DNA from: UBA5951 sp012269555
Lineage (GTDB): Bacteria > Pseudomonadota > Alphaproteobacteria > Puniceispirillales > Puniceispirillaceae
Assembly: GCA_038147755.1 (NCBI GenBank)
Contig: JAYQTS010000012.1
Location: 1 to 64,000 of the forward strand
DNA length: 64,000 nucleotides
Reading direction: 5' to 3'
A program made the position numbers and the translations under genes. This document shows, piece by piece, positions 38,857-47,261 of the stretch (positions within the stretch are counted from its first letter, which is position 1; every line of letters starts with the position of its first letter). The notes beneath the pieces were generated by a model. The model saw only the letters and a list, made by a program, of their open reading frames with translations, was not told where the DNA came from and did not search any database.

Positions 38857-40536
38857 TTACGTCGTATAATTTCTTCCGTTAGGTAAGCCCCCAATTCCAG
38901 GATTAAATGTATTAGTTGGGTCTAATTCTCTATAAAAATCAGCTAGTTTTTGCTTCGCTATATAATGTCTCCCAACATTATGCTCTGCAGGATATTCAGC
39001 GCCTTTATCATCAAGGATTTTTAACAACTTTTTCTTAACTTTTTCAGGTGATGTTCTTTTCTTCAAAATATAATCATGATGCATCACGTGACAAAAAAAA
39101 TGGCCGTAATAAAAAGAGCGATAAATATCTTTAGCTATTGCTTCAGGGAGAATTTCAAACCAATCTTTTTCGTTTCTTTTAAGTGCTATATCTAATGCTA
39201 AAATTGGCCCTGTTTTCTCATCTAATATATTTTTTTTCCTTATGATAGCAGCTGCAGTAACGAAACGATTTATTTCAGCTAATTTTGCTTCTTGATTATT
39301 GCATTCAAACCAGTCTCCATTTTCTTTATTAAAAAACTTTCCAAGAAAAAATCTAGCCTCTTCTATGCCATCGTTTTCCATCTTTAAGATAAGGTGGTGT
39401 TCAAATTTTCTTTTAAAAACTTTAATTCTACTGGGGAGAATGCATGGGATAAGGTCACTTATAAACTGGAGAATTCTATCAGACACATTAGCTCTTTTAA
39501 AATAAATGGATAGAAATTTATCAATTTTTGATTTTATAGAAAATAACTTATTTACAGCTTTTGGGCCTAAAAATCTTATTACTATAGATAAATCTTTACC
39601 AAATTTTTGTGATATTTCTACTGTTTGCTGACTCATATATTCGCCAATTACTGGCAAGGAAAAAAAATCTTTTAAGATTGATTTTCGCAAATTCTGCAAT
39701 AATTCTGTATCATTTGTGCCAATATAAAACGTTTTTAGTCTTTTATGAGATGGAAATGTATCCATACAAACAGCAAAAACGGCAACTTTTCCTGCGCATC
39801 CTGAGGCATCCTTTAAAAAATCTGAATTTGCGTTAAATCTAGCTGGAGTTTCAGCATTTATGTCACGAACAATTTTTTCATAGTTATGATTTTCTGGAGT
39901 TTTTGCTTTAATATTGGAAATTGAATATTGAAAAAAATCATTATCAAGTTTCTCTAAAATTTCTAAAGGTTCACTGCCAAGTTCAATTCCTAAATTATTG
40001 ATAAGTTCTAATTCTCTTTTATCGTTAACTTTAGCAAATAATGATAGTTCAGTGTATGCCGGTCCTCGATGAACAAGAGCACCGCCTGAATTATTACAAA
40101 CACCACCTACCACTGATGCGCCAAAACAGGATGAACCAAGGACTGAATGAGGAAGCCTTCCAAATGGTCTCAATTTTTGTTCTAAGTCAGACAGTGTGCA
40201 ACCCGGAAAACAAAGAGCATTTTCGCTGTTATTCAATAAAAATATTTTGTTCATTTTGAGTGTGTTTATAATCACTACATCTCTATCATAAGGACCAGTT
40301 GGGGTTGAGCCTTGGGTAAGGCCAGTATTTGCAGCCTGTATAATAATTATTTTATCAAATTTTAAACACAACTCCAGTACACGCCAAAATTCAACGAGTT
40401 TTTTGGGTTTAACGACGCATAAAGCCTCTCCAACACCCGAGCGATATGCGGTACGAAAAGGCTCGGATTTATCTTTTTTGGTTATTACATTTTTGGGTTT
40501 TACTAATTGTTGTAAATTTGTGATGAATTCATTCAT
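38857..40536 (-). CDS. dld: Quinone-dependent D-lactate dehydrogenase
   Basis: A 559-residue FAD enzyme of the Dld type. The N-terminal FAD-binding domain has AANTGLTQGSTPTG and GSSCFGASVVGGVCNNSGGA (about 140-159); the C-terminal membrane-binding lactate domain follows, with HNVGRHYIAK and DPTNTFNPGIGG at the end. Basic and aromatic segments in between fit peripheral binding to the inner membrane. It oxidises D-lactate to pyruvate and passes electrons to quinone. lldD lies 45 bases upstream on the same strand, so the cell can use both lactate enantiomers from one operon. Confidence 0.94.
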   Translation of the reverse strand: MNEFITNLQQLVKPKNVITKKDKSEPFRTAYRSGVGEALCVVKPKKLVEFWRVLELCLKFDKIIIIQAANTGLTQGSTPTGPYDRDVVIINTLKMNKIFLLNNSENALCFPGCTLSDLEQKLRPFGRLPHSVLGSSCFGASVVGGVCNNSGGALVHRGPAYTELSLFAKVNDKRELELINNLGIELGSEPLEILEKLDNDFFQYSISNIKAKTPENHNYEKIVRDINAETPARFNANSDFLKDASGCAGKVAVFAVCMDTFPSHKRLKTFYIGTNDTELLQNLRKSILKDFFSLPVIGEYMSQQTVEISQKFGKDLSIVIRFLGPKAVNKLFSIKSKIDKFLSIYFKRANVSDRILQFISDLIPCILPSRIKVFKRKFEHHLILKMENDGIEEARFFLGKFFNKENGDWFECNNQEAKLAEINRFVTAAAIIRKKNILDEKTGPILALDIALKRNEKDWFEILPEAIAKDIYRSFYYGHFFCHVMHHDYILKKRTSPEKVKKKLLKILDDKGAEYPAEHNVGRHYIAKQKLADFYRELDPTNTFNPGIGGLPNGRNYTT

Positions 40537-40581
40537 TTTTTTATGTCATATTTTTTGAATAAATTTCAATTTGTAAATTTT

Positions 40582-41727
40582 CTATCTAAATCGTAAATTA
40601 CTTCTTGAGAGCTCACCAATATTTTTTACGCCCATTAGACGCATATCCCGCTCTATTTCTGTTTGCATCAATTGCAGAGCTCTTTTTACTCCATGTTTTC
40701 CGGCCGCCGCTAACGCAAAAAGATAAAATCTTCCACCACCAACTGCTTTAGCGCCGAGAGATAATGCTTTTATAACGTGAGTGCCTCGTTGAATGCCACT
40801 ATCCATTAACACATCAATTTTATCTCCAACAGCATCGACAATCTCTGCTAATTGGTCAAAAGGGCTTCGTGAGCCATCTAGTTGTCTTCCTCCATGATTG
40901 GATATTACAATACCAGTACACCCAATATCGACTGCTTTTTTTGCATCCTCAACACTCATTATTCCTTTTAAACAAAATTGGCCATCCCATAACTTTACCA
41001 TCTCCTCAACATCCTTCCAGTTCAGTGTGTGGTCTAGCATTTCGGTAAAATACTTTCCGATTGAGATAGAACCTTTACTCATATCAACAAAATCATCCAG
41101 CTGAGGTAGAGTAAATTTGCCCTTGGTTAAATAATTTATTCCCCAGGATGGCTTGATAACAAAATCCAAAATGCCTCTGGGGCTAAGTTTCAATGGAATG
41201 GAAAAACCAGTCCTTAAATCTCTTTCACGATTACCTCCAGTAATTGTATCGACAGTAAGCATCATAATATCAACGCCAGCGTCTTTCGCGCTGTCTAACA
41301 TAGATCTATTTAGACCCCTGTCTTTATGAAAATAAAATTGATAACATTGTGGTGTTTTATACTTTTTTCTAAGGCTTGCTAGGCTAGTCGTTCCCAGAGA
41401 GGAGACACCAAACATAGTACCGAATTCAGAAGCAACTTCTGCAACTCCATCTTCTCCTTGAAAATGAAATAATCTCTGCAAAGCAGTTGGAGAGCAATAA
41501 ATCGGCAGACTTAATTTTTGCCCCATAACCTCTACCGACATATCTATTTCCTCTGTGCCATTTAACACATTTGGAATAAGGTCAACATTATCAAAAGAGG
41601 TAGTATTCCTTCTATAAGTTTTTTCATCCTCAGCCGCACCATCTATATAATTAAATATAGGTCCAGGGAGGCGTTTTTTTGCTAGAATTCTAAAATCGTG
41701 AAAATTGTGACAATGCTCTAATTTCAT
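40582..41727 (-). CDS. lldD: FMN-dependent L-lactate dehydrogenase
   Basis: A 381-residue alpha-hydroxy-acid oxidase family protein. It has IDGAAEDEKTYRRNT at the start, the FMN-binding SPTALQRLFHFQGE, and the catalytic histidine in ISNHGGRQLDGS, followed by DSGIQRGTHVIKALSLGAKA (the family phosphate-binding region). It oxidises L-lactate to pyruvate, passing electrons to quinone or cytochrome. Other family members use glycolate or mandelate; the neighbour dld argues for lactate. The 192 bases upstream, to the fumarase gene, must hold the promoter and contain no other gene that I can see. Confidence 0.9.
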   Translation of the reverse strand: MKLEHCHNFHDFRILAKKRLPGPIFNYIDGAAEDEKTYRRNTTSFDNVDLIPNVLNGTEEIDMSVEVMGQKLSLPIYCSPTALQRLFHFQGEDGVAEVASEFGTMFGVSSLGTTSLASLRKKYKTPQCYQFYFHKDRGLNRSMLDSAKDAGVDIMMLTVDTITGGNRERDLRTGFSIPLKLSPRGILDFVIKPSWGINYLTKGKFTLPQLDDFVDMSKGSISIGKYFTEMLDHTLNWKDVEEMVKLWDGQFCLKGIMSVEDAKKAVDIGCTGIVISNHGGRQLDGSRSPFDQLAEIVDAVGDKIDVLMDSGIQRGTHVIKALSLGAKAVGGGRFYLFALAAAGKHGVKRALQLMQTEIERDMRLMGVKNIGELSRSNLRFR

Positions 41728-41919
41728 GTTTTTTTCTTTTTGTTAGTTTATTTCAAGTAAATCATGTAACCAGAATCAAGATTAAAGTTATATGGTCAAG
41801 TTGTATTAAATAGTTTTCTTATATTATGAACACCTTTTGAGTTTTTATTCTTTGAAGGAACAATATTCAAGATATGGTAAACCAAAGCAATGGCCGATAG
41901 GAAACATATTTTAATTTTA

Positions 41920-43530
41920 TCAAATCCTTCTGTTGTAAAAATCATTACCTTTGTCGTCTATAACAATAAAAGCTGGAAAATTTTCAACTTCAATTTTCCA
42001 TATAGCCTCCATACCAAGTTCAGCATACTCTAAAATTTCAATATGCTTTATTGACTCGAGAGCAAGTTTCGCTGCAGCACCACCTATGGAACCTAGATAA
42101 AAACCTCCATATTTTGCGCACGCCTCTCGAACTGAGGCGCTTCTATTTCCTTTTGCTAGCATTATCATGGACCCACCTGCTGCTTGAAATCTATCAACGT
42201 AAGTATCCATTCTACCAGCAGTGGTAGGGCCAAAAGACCCAGAGGCCATGCCCGCTGGGGTTTTGGCTGGGCCAGCATAATAAATTGGATGATTTTTTAT
42301 ATAGTCTGGAAGTGTTCCTTTTGTCTCAAGGACTTCTAGGAGCTTTGCATGAGCAATATCACGAGCAACAATCATCGTGCCCGTAAGATTTACACGCGTT
42401 TTAATTGGATGCTGTGATAGGACTTCAAGAATTTTAGGCATTGGTTTTTGCAAATCAATCGCAACTACAGGAGTGGTCAGATTTTCTTTTATAGTTGGAA
42501 GAAATCGTGCCGGGTCAGTTTCTAGCTTTTCAATAAATAATCCCTCTGAGTTAATTTTAGCACGTATCTGGCGGTCTGCTGAACATGAAACACCAATACC
42601 TATAGGACAGGACGCGCCATGTCTTGGTAATCGTATTACTCTTACATCGTGACAGAAGTACTTTCCCCCAAATTGTGCACCAATTCCCATTTTACGTGTC
42701 ATTTCTAAAATAATCTTCTCCCACTCTATATCCCGCCAGCCATGGCCAGATGTATCTCCAGTAGTAGGCAAGTTATCTAAGTCTCTTACAGAGGCTGCCT
42801 TCACTGTTTTGAGGGTAGTTTCCGCAGATGTTCCCCCTATTACAATTGCTAAATGATAAGGAGGGCAGGCAGCCGTACCAAGATTAATTATTACATCTGA
42901 CAAAAATTCTTTCAAACTATTAGGATTGAGAATAGCTTTTGTTTGTTGATATAAGAATGATTTATTGGCTGAGCCGCCTCCTTTTTGAACAAACGTGAAT
43001 TTATATTCGTTACCAGAACCACTATAAATGTCTATTTGAGCTGGAAGATTGTTTCCGGTATTTTTTTCTTCAAACATTGTTATTGGTGCAAGCTGTGAGT
43101 ATCTGAGATTGCTACTTCTGTAAGTATTAAAGATACCCTTGGACAAAAATTCAGCATCTGAGCCACCGCTTATCACTCTCTCACCTTTTACAGCTGAAAT
43201 TATTGCTGTGCCGGTATCTTGACACATAGGAAGAACCTTATCTGATGCAATAACTGCATTCTTTAACAATTCTAAAGCAACAAAATGATCGTTATCGCTT
43301 GCTTCATCATCATCTAAAATATTCCTAAGTTGTTGAAGGTGTGATGGCCTTAGCAAATGACTCACATCTTCAAAGGCCCTTTGGGCAAGTAAGCTCAAAC
43401 CTTCAGGGTCAATTTTCAGAAAAACATCACCATTCACAGAAAAGCTCTCAACAAATCTATCAGTAATGTTAATAAATTCTGTTGTCTCCTCACCAACGGG
43501 AAGAAGCGGAGTATATGTAAATTCATTCAT
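41920..43530 (-). CDS. fumA: Class I (iron-sulfur) fumarate hydratase
   Basis: A 536-residue fumarase of the FumA/FumB type. The three cysteines for the [4Fe-4S] cluster are seen in LPMCQDTGTA, in GASCPIGIGVSCSADRQ, and near GTAACPPYHLA; the C-terminal beta domain has AGPAKTPAGMASGSFGPTT and ends in DFYNRRI. It adds water to fumarate to form malate in the TCA cycle and needs protection from oxygen and superoxide. sspB lies 3 bases upstream on the same strand, so the two are likely cotranscribed. Confidence 0.95.
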   Translation of the reverse strand: MNEFTYTPLLPVGEETTEFINITDRFVESFSVNGDVFLKIDPEGLSLLAQRAFEDVSHLLRPSHLQQLRNILDDDEASDNDHFVALELLKNAVIASDKVLPMCQDTGTAIISAVKGERVISGGSDAEFLSKGIFNTYRSSNLRYSQLAPITMFEEKNTGNNLPAQIDIYSGSGNEYKFTFVQKGGGSANKSFLYQQTKAILNPNSLKEFLSDVIINLGTAACPPYHLAIVIGGTSAETTLKTVKAASVRDLDNLPTTGDTSGHGWRDIEWEKIILEMTRKMGIGAQFGGKYFCHDVRVIRLPRHGASCPIGIGVSCSADRQIRAKINSEGLFIEKLETDPARFLPTIKENLTTPVVAIDLQKPMPKILEVLSQHPIKTRVNLTGTMIVARDIAHAKLLEVLETKGTLPDYIKNHPIYYAGPAKTPAGMASGSFGPTTAGRMDTYVDRFQAAGGSMIMLAKGNRSASVREACAKYGGFYLGSIGGAAAKLALESIKHIEILEYAELGMEAIWKIEVENFPAFIVIDDKGNDFYNRRI

Positions 43531-43533
43531 TTT

Positions 43534-44052
43534 TTAATTGGGGTTAGATGGTTGTTTACGAAAGGAGTCTAGTGATACAACATCAGCAGTACTATTTGTT
43601 TTTGTTTGGTCTGTATCTTTTTTATTTTTGTCCTCTATAGAAGTAATTACCTCTGATAATTCAGAGGAAGTCTTATCATCATTGGTGCTGAATTGAAGGC
43701 CAAATCCAACGGATGGATCTGTGAAATGTGTGACTGCATCAAATGGAATAACAAGGCTCTGTTTAACACCGGAAAAGGAGAGTGTAACACTAAAAAGCTC
43801 CTCAGACACAATTAAGTCCCAAAATTGATGCTGTAAAACTATAGTCATTTCATCAGGATTTATTTCCTTCAAACTCTCATCTATTTCTACTCCGGAGAAT
43901 TGGGTCTTAAAACTAATATAAAAATGAGCATCTTCTTGAAGACCAGTTGTTTGAGCTATTTTAAGTGCACTCTTGACCACATCCCGCAATGCCTCCTCAA
44001 CAAGGCTTTCATAGTCGATGCTAGATGATGTGTTATCTGAATCACTGCTCAT
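43534..44052 (-). CDS. sspB: ClpXP adaptor SspB (alphaproteobacterial type)
   Basis: A 172-residue protein. The SspB core is at about residues 15-115 (ALRDVVKSALKIAQ, HFYISFKTQFSGVEI, then FSVTLSFSGVKQSLVIPFDAVTHF in parts), followed by a long polar linker and the C-terminal ClpX-binding tail VVSLDSFRKQP. It delivers ssrA-tagged proteins to ClpXP. Its ribosome site GAGGGAG (44067-44061) lies 8 bases before ATG 44052, in a hairpin. The tmRNA gene that makes the tag ends directly upstream on the same strand, which is a striking functional link. Confidence 0.93.
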   Translation of the reverse strand: MSSDSDNTSSSIDYESLVEEALRDVVKSALKIAQTTGLQEDAHFYISFKTQFSGVEIDESLKEINPDEMTIVLQHQFWDLIVSEELFSVTLSFSGVKQSLVIPFDAVTHFTDPSVGFGLQFSTNDDKTSSELSEVITSIEDKNKKDTDQTKTNSTADVVSLDSFRKQPSNPN

Positions 44053-44062
44053 AATTTTTACT

Positions 44063-44080
44063 CCCTCTATTTAGTGAGGG
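44063..44080 (-). promoter_or_regulatory. Hairpin that covers the sspB ribosome binding site
   Basis: On the minus strand CCCTC (44080-44076), an 8-base loop ACTAAATA, and GAGGG (44067-44063), where GAGGG is the sspB Shine-Dalgarno site. The same CCCTC can pair instead with GAGGG at 44105-44101 inside the tmRNA coding piece. The two pairings exclude each other, so folding of the tmRNA would free the sspB start. Confidence 0.4.
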
Positions 44081-44430
44081 GCTTTCTGTTGCCAGGTGCA
44101 CCCTCTAACCCCGCCTGCCAGAGCTCAATCCGACAGGACTTATTTTTGGTTACTCAAACTGCATTATGCAGCCATTGCAACCGGAGCAGTGTTGTCATTT
44201 GCAACTACTACATTGACCCGATAACGGTGGATATCATGCCGAGCGAAAATACTATCTTTACTACATGCGTCGATCCTATTTCGCCCCCCAAAAAAAATAG
44301 TTGATTAAATTCCAGTCTAATATCAAAAAAACTGTTTATTTAATTAACTCTTTCCTCATCATGGTGGAGGCGCCGGGTACCGCCCCCGGGTCCGCTCTGC
44401 CTATTCCATAATACGTTTATCGCCATAGTC
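44076..44430 (-). ncRNA. ssrA: tmRNA (ssrA), circularly permuted two-piece type
   Basis: Read on the minus strand, an acceptor piece comes first and ends in CGCCTCC-A-CCA (44072 region is spacer; the acceptor 3' strand is at 44372-44366, with A and CCA at 44365-44362), preceded by a T-arm-like stem CCGGG/CCCGG. After a spacer of about 73 bases, the coding piece begins GGGGGCG (44288-44282), which pairs with the acceptor strand to give a 7-bp stem. The tag frame is at 44202-44164, GCA AAT GAC AAC ... TAA, encoding ANDNTAPVAMAA. A helix typical of the piece's 3' end (TGGCAACAGAAAGCC) follows. It rescues stalled ribosomes and tags the product for ClpXP. Outer ends are estimates. sspB follows directly. 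Confidence 0.93.
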
Positions 44431-44555
44431 GACTTTCATCGACATATAAACTATAGGATGAAAATACATAGGTTGAAAGATTTATCTTCACTTTCTTTGT
44501 GAGTTAGAAATAAAATAGCATAAGTAACGCGAAAAAAATGGAGTTATTTTTTGGT

Positions 44556-45353
44556 ATGCAACAATATTTGGATTTGCTTTCACATGTGTTAAAGCATGGT
44601 AATCGTCGTGAGGATAGAACCGGAACTGGAACGCTATCAATATTTGGATGGCAGATGAGGTTTGATTTATCTGATGGATTTCCGCTATTAACAACAAAAA
44701 AATTACATACTCACTCTATAATCCATGAGCTGATCTGGTTCATAAGTGGAGATACAAATATTCGTTATTTACGGGATAATAAAGTACGTATTTGGGATGA
44801 ATGGGCAGATGAAAAGGGAGACCTTGGCCCTGTTTATGGACAACAATGGCGTGAATGGAAGTCGCCCTATGATGGACAAAAAATTGACCAGCTCAATAAT
44901 GTTGTTGAGCAAATCAAAAGCAATCCAGAATCAAGACGTTTGATTGTAAGCGCTTGGAACCCGTCAGACATTCCAAAAATGGCGTTGCCTCCGTGTCATT
45001 GTTTATTTCAGTTTTATGTTGCAGATGGTAGACTATCTTGTCAATTATATCAGCGGAGTGCCGATATATTTTTAGGGGTCCCATTTAACATTGCATCATA
45101 TGCGCTGTTAACACATATGGTTGCTCATGTTTGCAAATTACAAGTTGGAGATTTTATCCACTCTTTTGGAGATGCCCACCTTTATTTAAATCATCTTGAA
45201 CAGGCCAGATTACAACTTAAAAGAAAACCAACGAGATTGCCGAAATTAATATTTAACAGTGCTCCTGATTCATTAGAAAAATTTGAATTCAATCATATAA
45301 CGATAAAGGACTATCTTGCTGAGGCAAATATCAAGGCACCAATATCGGTTTGA
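44556..45353 (+). CDS. thyA: Thymidylate synthase ThyA
   Basis: A 265-residue enzyme from ATG 44556 (MQQYLDLLSHVLKHG), which aligns with the E. coli start; an earlier ATG at 44538 is possible. The catalytic cysteine is C147 in LPPCHCLFQFYV; DRTGTGT near the start binds phosphate, and QRSADIFLGVPFNIASYALL (20 residues) and DAHLYLNH contact dUMP and folate. It methylates dUMP to dTMP using methylene-tetrahydrofolate. folA, which restores the folate, follows 54 bases downstream, the common thyA-folA pairing. Divergent from ssrA. Confidence 0.97.
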   Translation: MQQYLDLLSHVLKHGNRREDRTGTGTLSIFGWQMRFDLSDGFPLLTTKKLHTHSIIHELIWFISGDTNIRYLRDNKVRIWDEWADEKGDLGPVYGQQWREWKSPYDGQKIDQLNNVVEQIKSNPESRRLIVSAWNPSDIPKMALPPCHCLFQFYVADGRLSCQLYQRSADIFLGVPFNIASYALLTHMVAHVCKLQVGDFIHSFGDAHLYLNHLEQARLQLKRKPTRLPKLIFNSAPDSLEKFEFNHITIKDYLAEANIKAPISV

Positions 45354-45407
45354 TGCGTTTCCAATGTCTGAGAAATATTATTTAATTTGGATTAGGAGAG
45401 AACTCTA

Positions 45408-45962
45408 TTGAAAACTAGTTATGAAGATACGCGAAAATATCAGATGATTTGTGTAGTTGCGATGGCAAATAATAGAGTTATTGGAGACGGTGATGGTCTT
45501 GTCTGGCATTTGCCAGGGGACTTATCTCGTGTAAAAAGTATTACCATGGGATGTCCTTTAATAATGGGGCGCAGAACCTGGAGCTCTATTGGAAGGGCAT
45601 TACCTGGACGGGCATCAATCGTTTTAACACGAGATAGTAATTGGAAAGAAAATGGTGCGATTGTTGCACATAATTTTTCAGATGCTATAACTCAAAGTAA
45701 ACGTTGGCTTGTCCAACAACAAACAAAAGAAAATAGACTGATTTTATTCGGTGGCGGAGAAATTTATAGCTTAGGAATAAATTTTTGCCAAGAAATTGAA
45801 TTAACTAAAGTAGATGTTAGTCCTGGAAAAGGCGTTAAGTTTCCAAACATAAATTGGAATGATTGGGATGAAATTAAAATAAAAGATTTTGCACCTGGGT
45901 CCGACTATCCTGGATTTTCTTATCGTCGATATAAATATAAAAAAAATACGAGATATGTTTAA
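45408..45962 (+). CDS. folA: Dihydrofolate reductase FolA
   Basis: A 184-residue enzyme. The N-terminal strand MICVVAMANNRVIGDGDGLV is followed by the active-site WHLPGDLSRVK, where the conserved aspartate sits, then GRRTWSSIGRALPGR for NADPH and ILFGGGEIYSLG. It has about 12 extra residues before the core, from a TTG start at 45408 with AGGAGAG 8 bases upstream. It reduces dihydrofolate produced by ThyA. It is expected to be cotranscribed with thyA. Confidence 0.94.
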   Translation: MKTSYEDTRKYQMICVVAMANNRVIGDGDGLVWHLPGDLSRVKSITMGCPLIMGRRTWSSIGRALPGRASIVLTRDSNWKENGAIVAHNFSDAITQSKRWLVQQQTKENRLILFGGGEIYSLGINFCQEIELTKVDVSPGKGVKFPNINWNDWDEIKIKDFAPGSDYPGFSYRRYKYKKNTRYV

Positions 45963-46015
45963 AATTCAGAAGCATTAATCAAATATCGTTTCATAAAGAA
46001 ATTTTCTAAATGTTC

Positions 46016-47116
46016 TTAATCGATTATAATTTGAGGTCTTTTTACTTCTTGATTAGTTAGGTTGCCCCATATTTTTTGAGCTATTTTGAAGTATGTTTTT
46101 GCATGCTTGTTTTCAGGATCTGAAGTTATAATTGGCTCTCCTGAGTCGGATGTTTGCCTAATAGTAATATCAAGCGGTATTTCGCCAAGAAAGGGTATGT
46201 TGAGTTTTGCAGCTTCTTTTTGAGCTCCACCAGTGCTAAAAATATCGTGCCGCTTGCCACAATCGGAACAAATAAAATAACTCATGTTTTCTACAATTCC
46301 TAAAATTGGAACGCCAACTTTTCGAAACATATTGAGGCCCTTTCTTGCATCAATTAAAGCAAGGTCCTGTGGGGTTGATATAATCACTGCACCAGATAAT
46401 GCTAAACGCTGGGATAATGTAAGTTGAGCATCCCCTGTTCCAGGCGGTAAATCAATTATCAATACATCTAAATCTGACCACAATACATCTCGAATCATTT
46501 GCTCTATGGCACTCATAACCATTGGTCCACGCCAAATCATAGGCGACTCTGATTCAACCAAAAACCCAATCGACATTGCTTGCAAACCCCAGGCGTCCAA
46601 AGGAATTAATTTCTTATTCTCATAGTCCGGTTTCCTGCTGGTTCCTATAAGTCGAGGGAGAGAGGGGCCATATATGTCGGCATCTAATATTCCTACTCTA
46701 ATGCCTTGTAGTTTAAGTGCTAATGCAATGTTAATCGAGGTTGTAGATTTACCCACTCCACCTTTACCAGATGCGATAGCAACCACATATTTTGCTGGTT
46801 TCAATAGCTTGCCCGAAGTTTTTTCTGGTGAAGACAGTTTTTCTGTGCCTTCAGAAGTTGAATTTTTATGTGCAGTCATAATAGCAGTAGCCGAAATCAC
46901 GCCTGACAATTTCCTCACAGCATCTTCCGCTTCACGACGCATCTCATCAGATTTTTTTGCTAATGAGGGGTCTATTTCTATAGAAAATCCTATGTGTCCA
47001 TTTTTTATAACAATACCTGAAACATCACCATCATCCACAATATTGTCTTTTGAATGTGCATATTTCACTTTTTTGAGGACTGATTTTACTTTTTCTACAG
47101 TTATTTCTGACTGCAT
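46016..47116 (-). CDS. mrp: Iron-sulfur cluster carrier Mrp (ApbC)
   Basis: A 366-residue protein. An N-terminal DUF59/MIP18-like domain (about 5-85) is followed by a polar linker and a ParA/MinD-type ATPase domain with the deviant Walker A GKGGVGKST at 117-125. The C-terminal CxxC for cluster binding is in YFICSDCGKRHDIF. It carries Fe-S clusters to target apoproteins, possibly including the class I fumarase nearby. Divergent from hflK, 145 bases apart. Confidence 0.95.
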   Translation of the reverse strand: MQSEITVEKVKSVLKKVKYAHSKDNIVDDGDVSGIVIKNGHIGFSIEIDPSLAKKSDEMRREAEDAVRKLSGVISATAIMTAHKNSTSEGTEKLSSPEKTSGKLLKPAKYVVAIASGKGGVGKSTTSINIALALKLQGIRVGILDADIYGPSLPRLIGTSRKPDYENKKLIPLDAWGLQAMSIGFLVESESPMIWRGPMVMSAIEQMIRDVLWSDLDVLIIDLPPGTGDAQLTLSQRLALSGAVIISTPQDLALIDARKGLNMFRKVGVPILGIVENMSYFICSDCGKRHDIFSTGGAQKEAAKLNIPFLGEIPLDITIRQTSDSGEPIITSDPENKHAKTYFKIAQKIWGNLTNQEVKRPQIIID

Positions 47117-47261
47117 TCTTGATTTTCCGATCGTTACGTCAAATATAAGGGTAACTTAAAATAAATTTTTTTTTTGTAAATCCATTTATTTGAGTTGAAT
47201 TTATTTTATCCTTTTTTTAGGCAGCTTTTAAATTTTAATTTTTTACAGAACGGAGTGGCGA

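Noticed and set aside
44362..44395. tRNA-like 3' end with encoded CCA, looking like a partial tRNA gene
   Set aside because: No anticodon arm or D arm is present upstream; the acceptor strand pairs instead with 44288-44282, and a tag reading frame follows, so it is the acceptor piece of the tmRNA.
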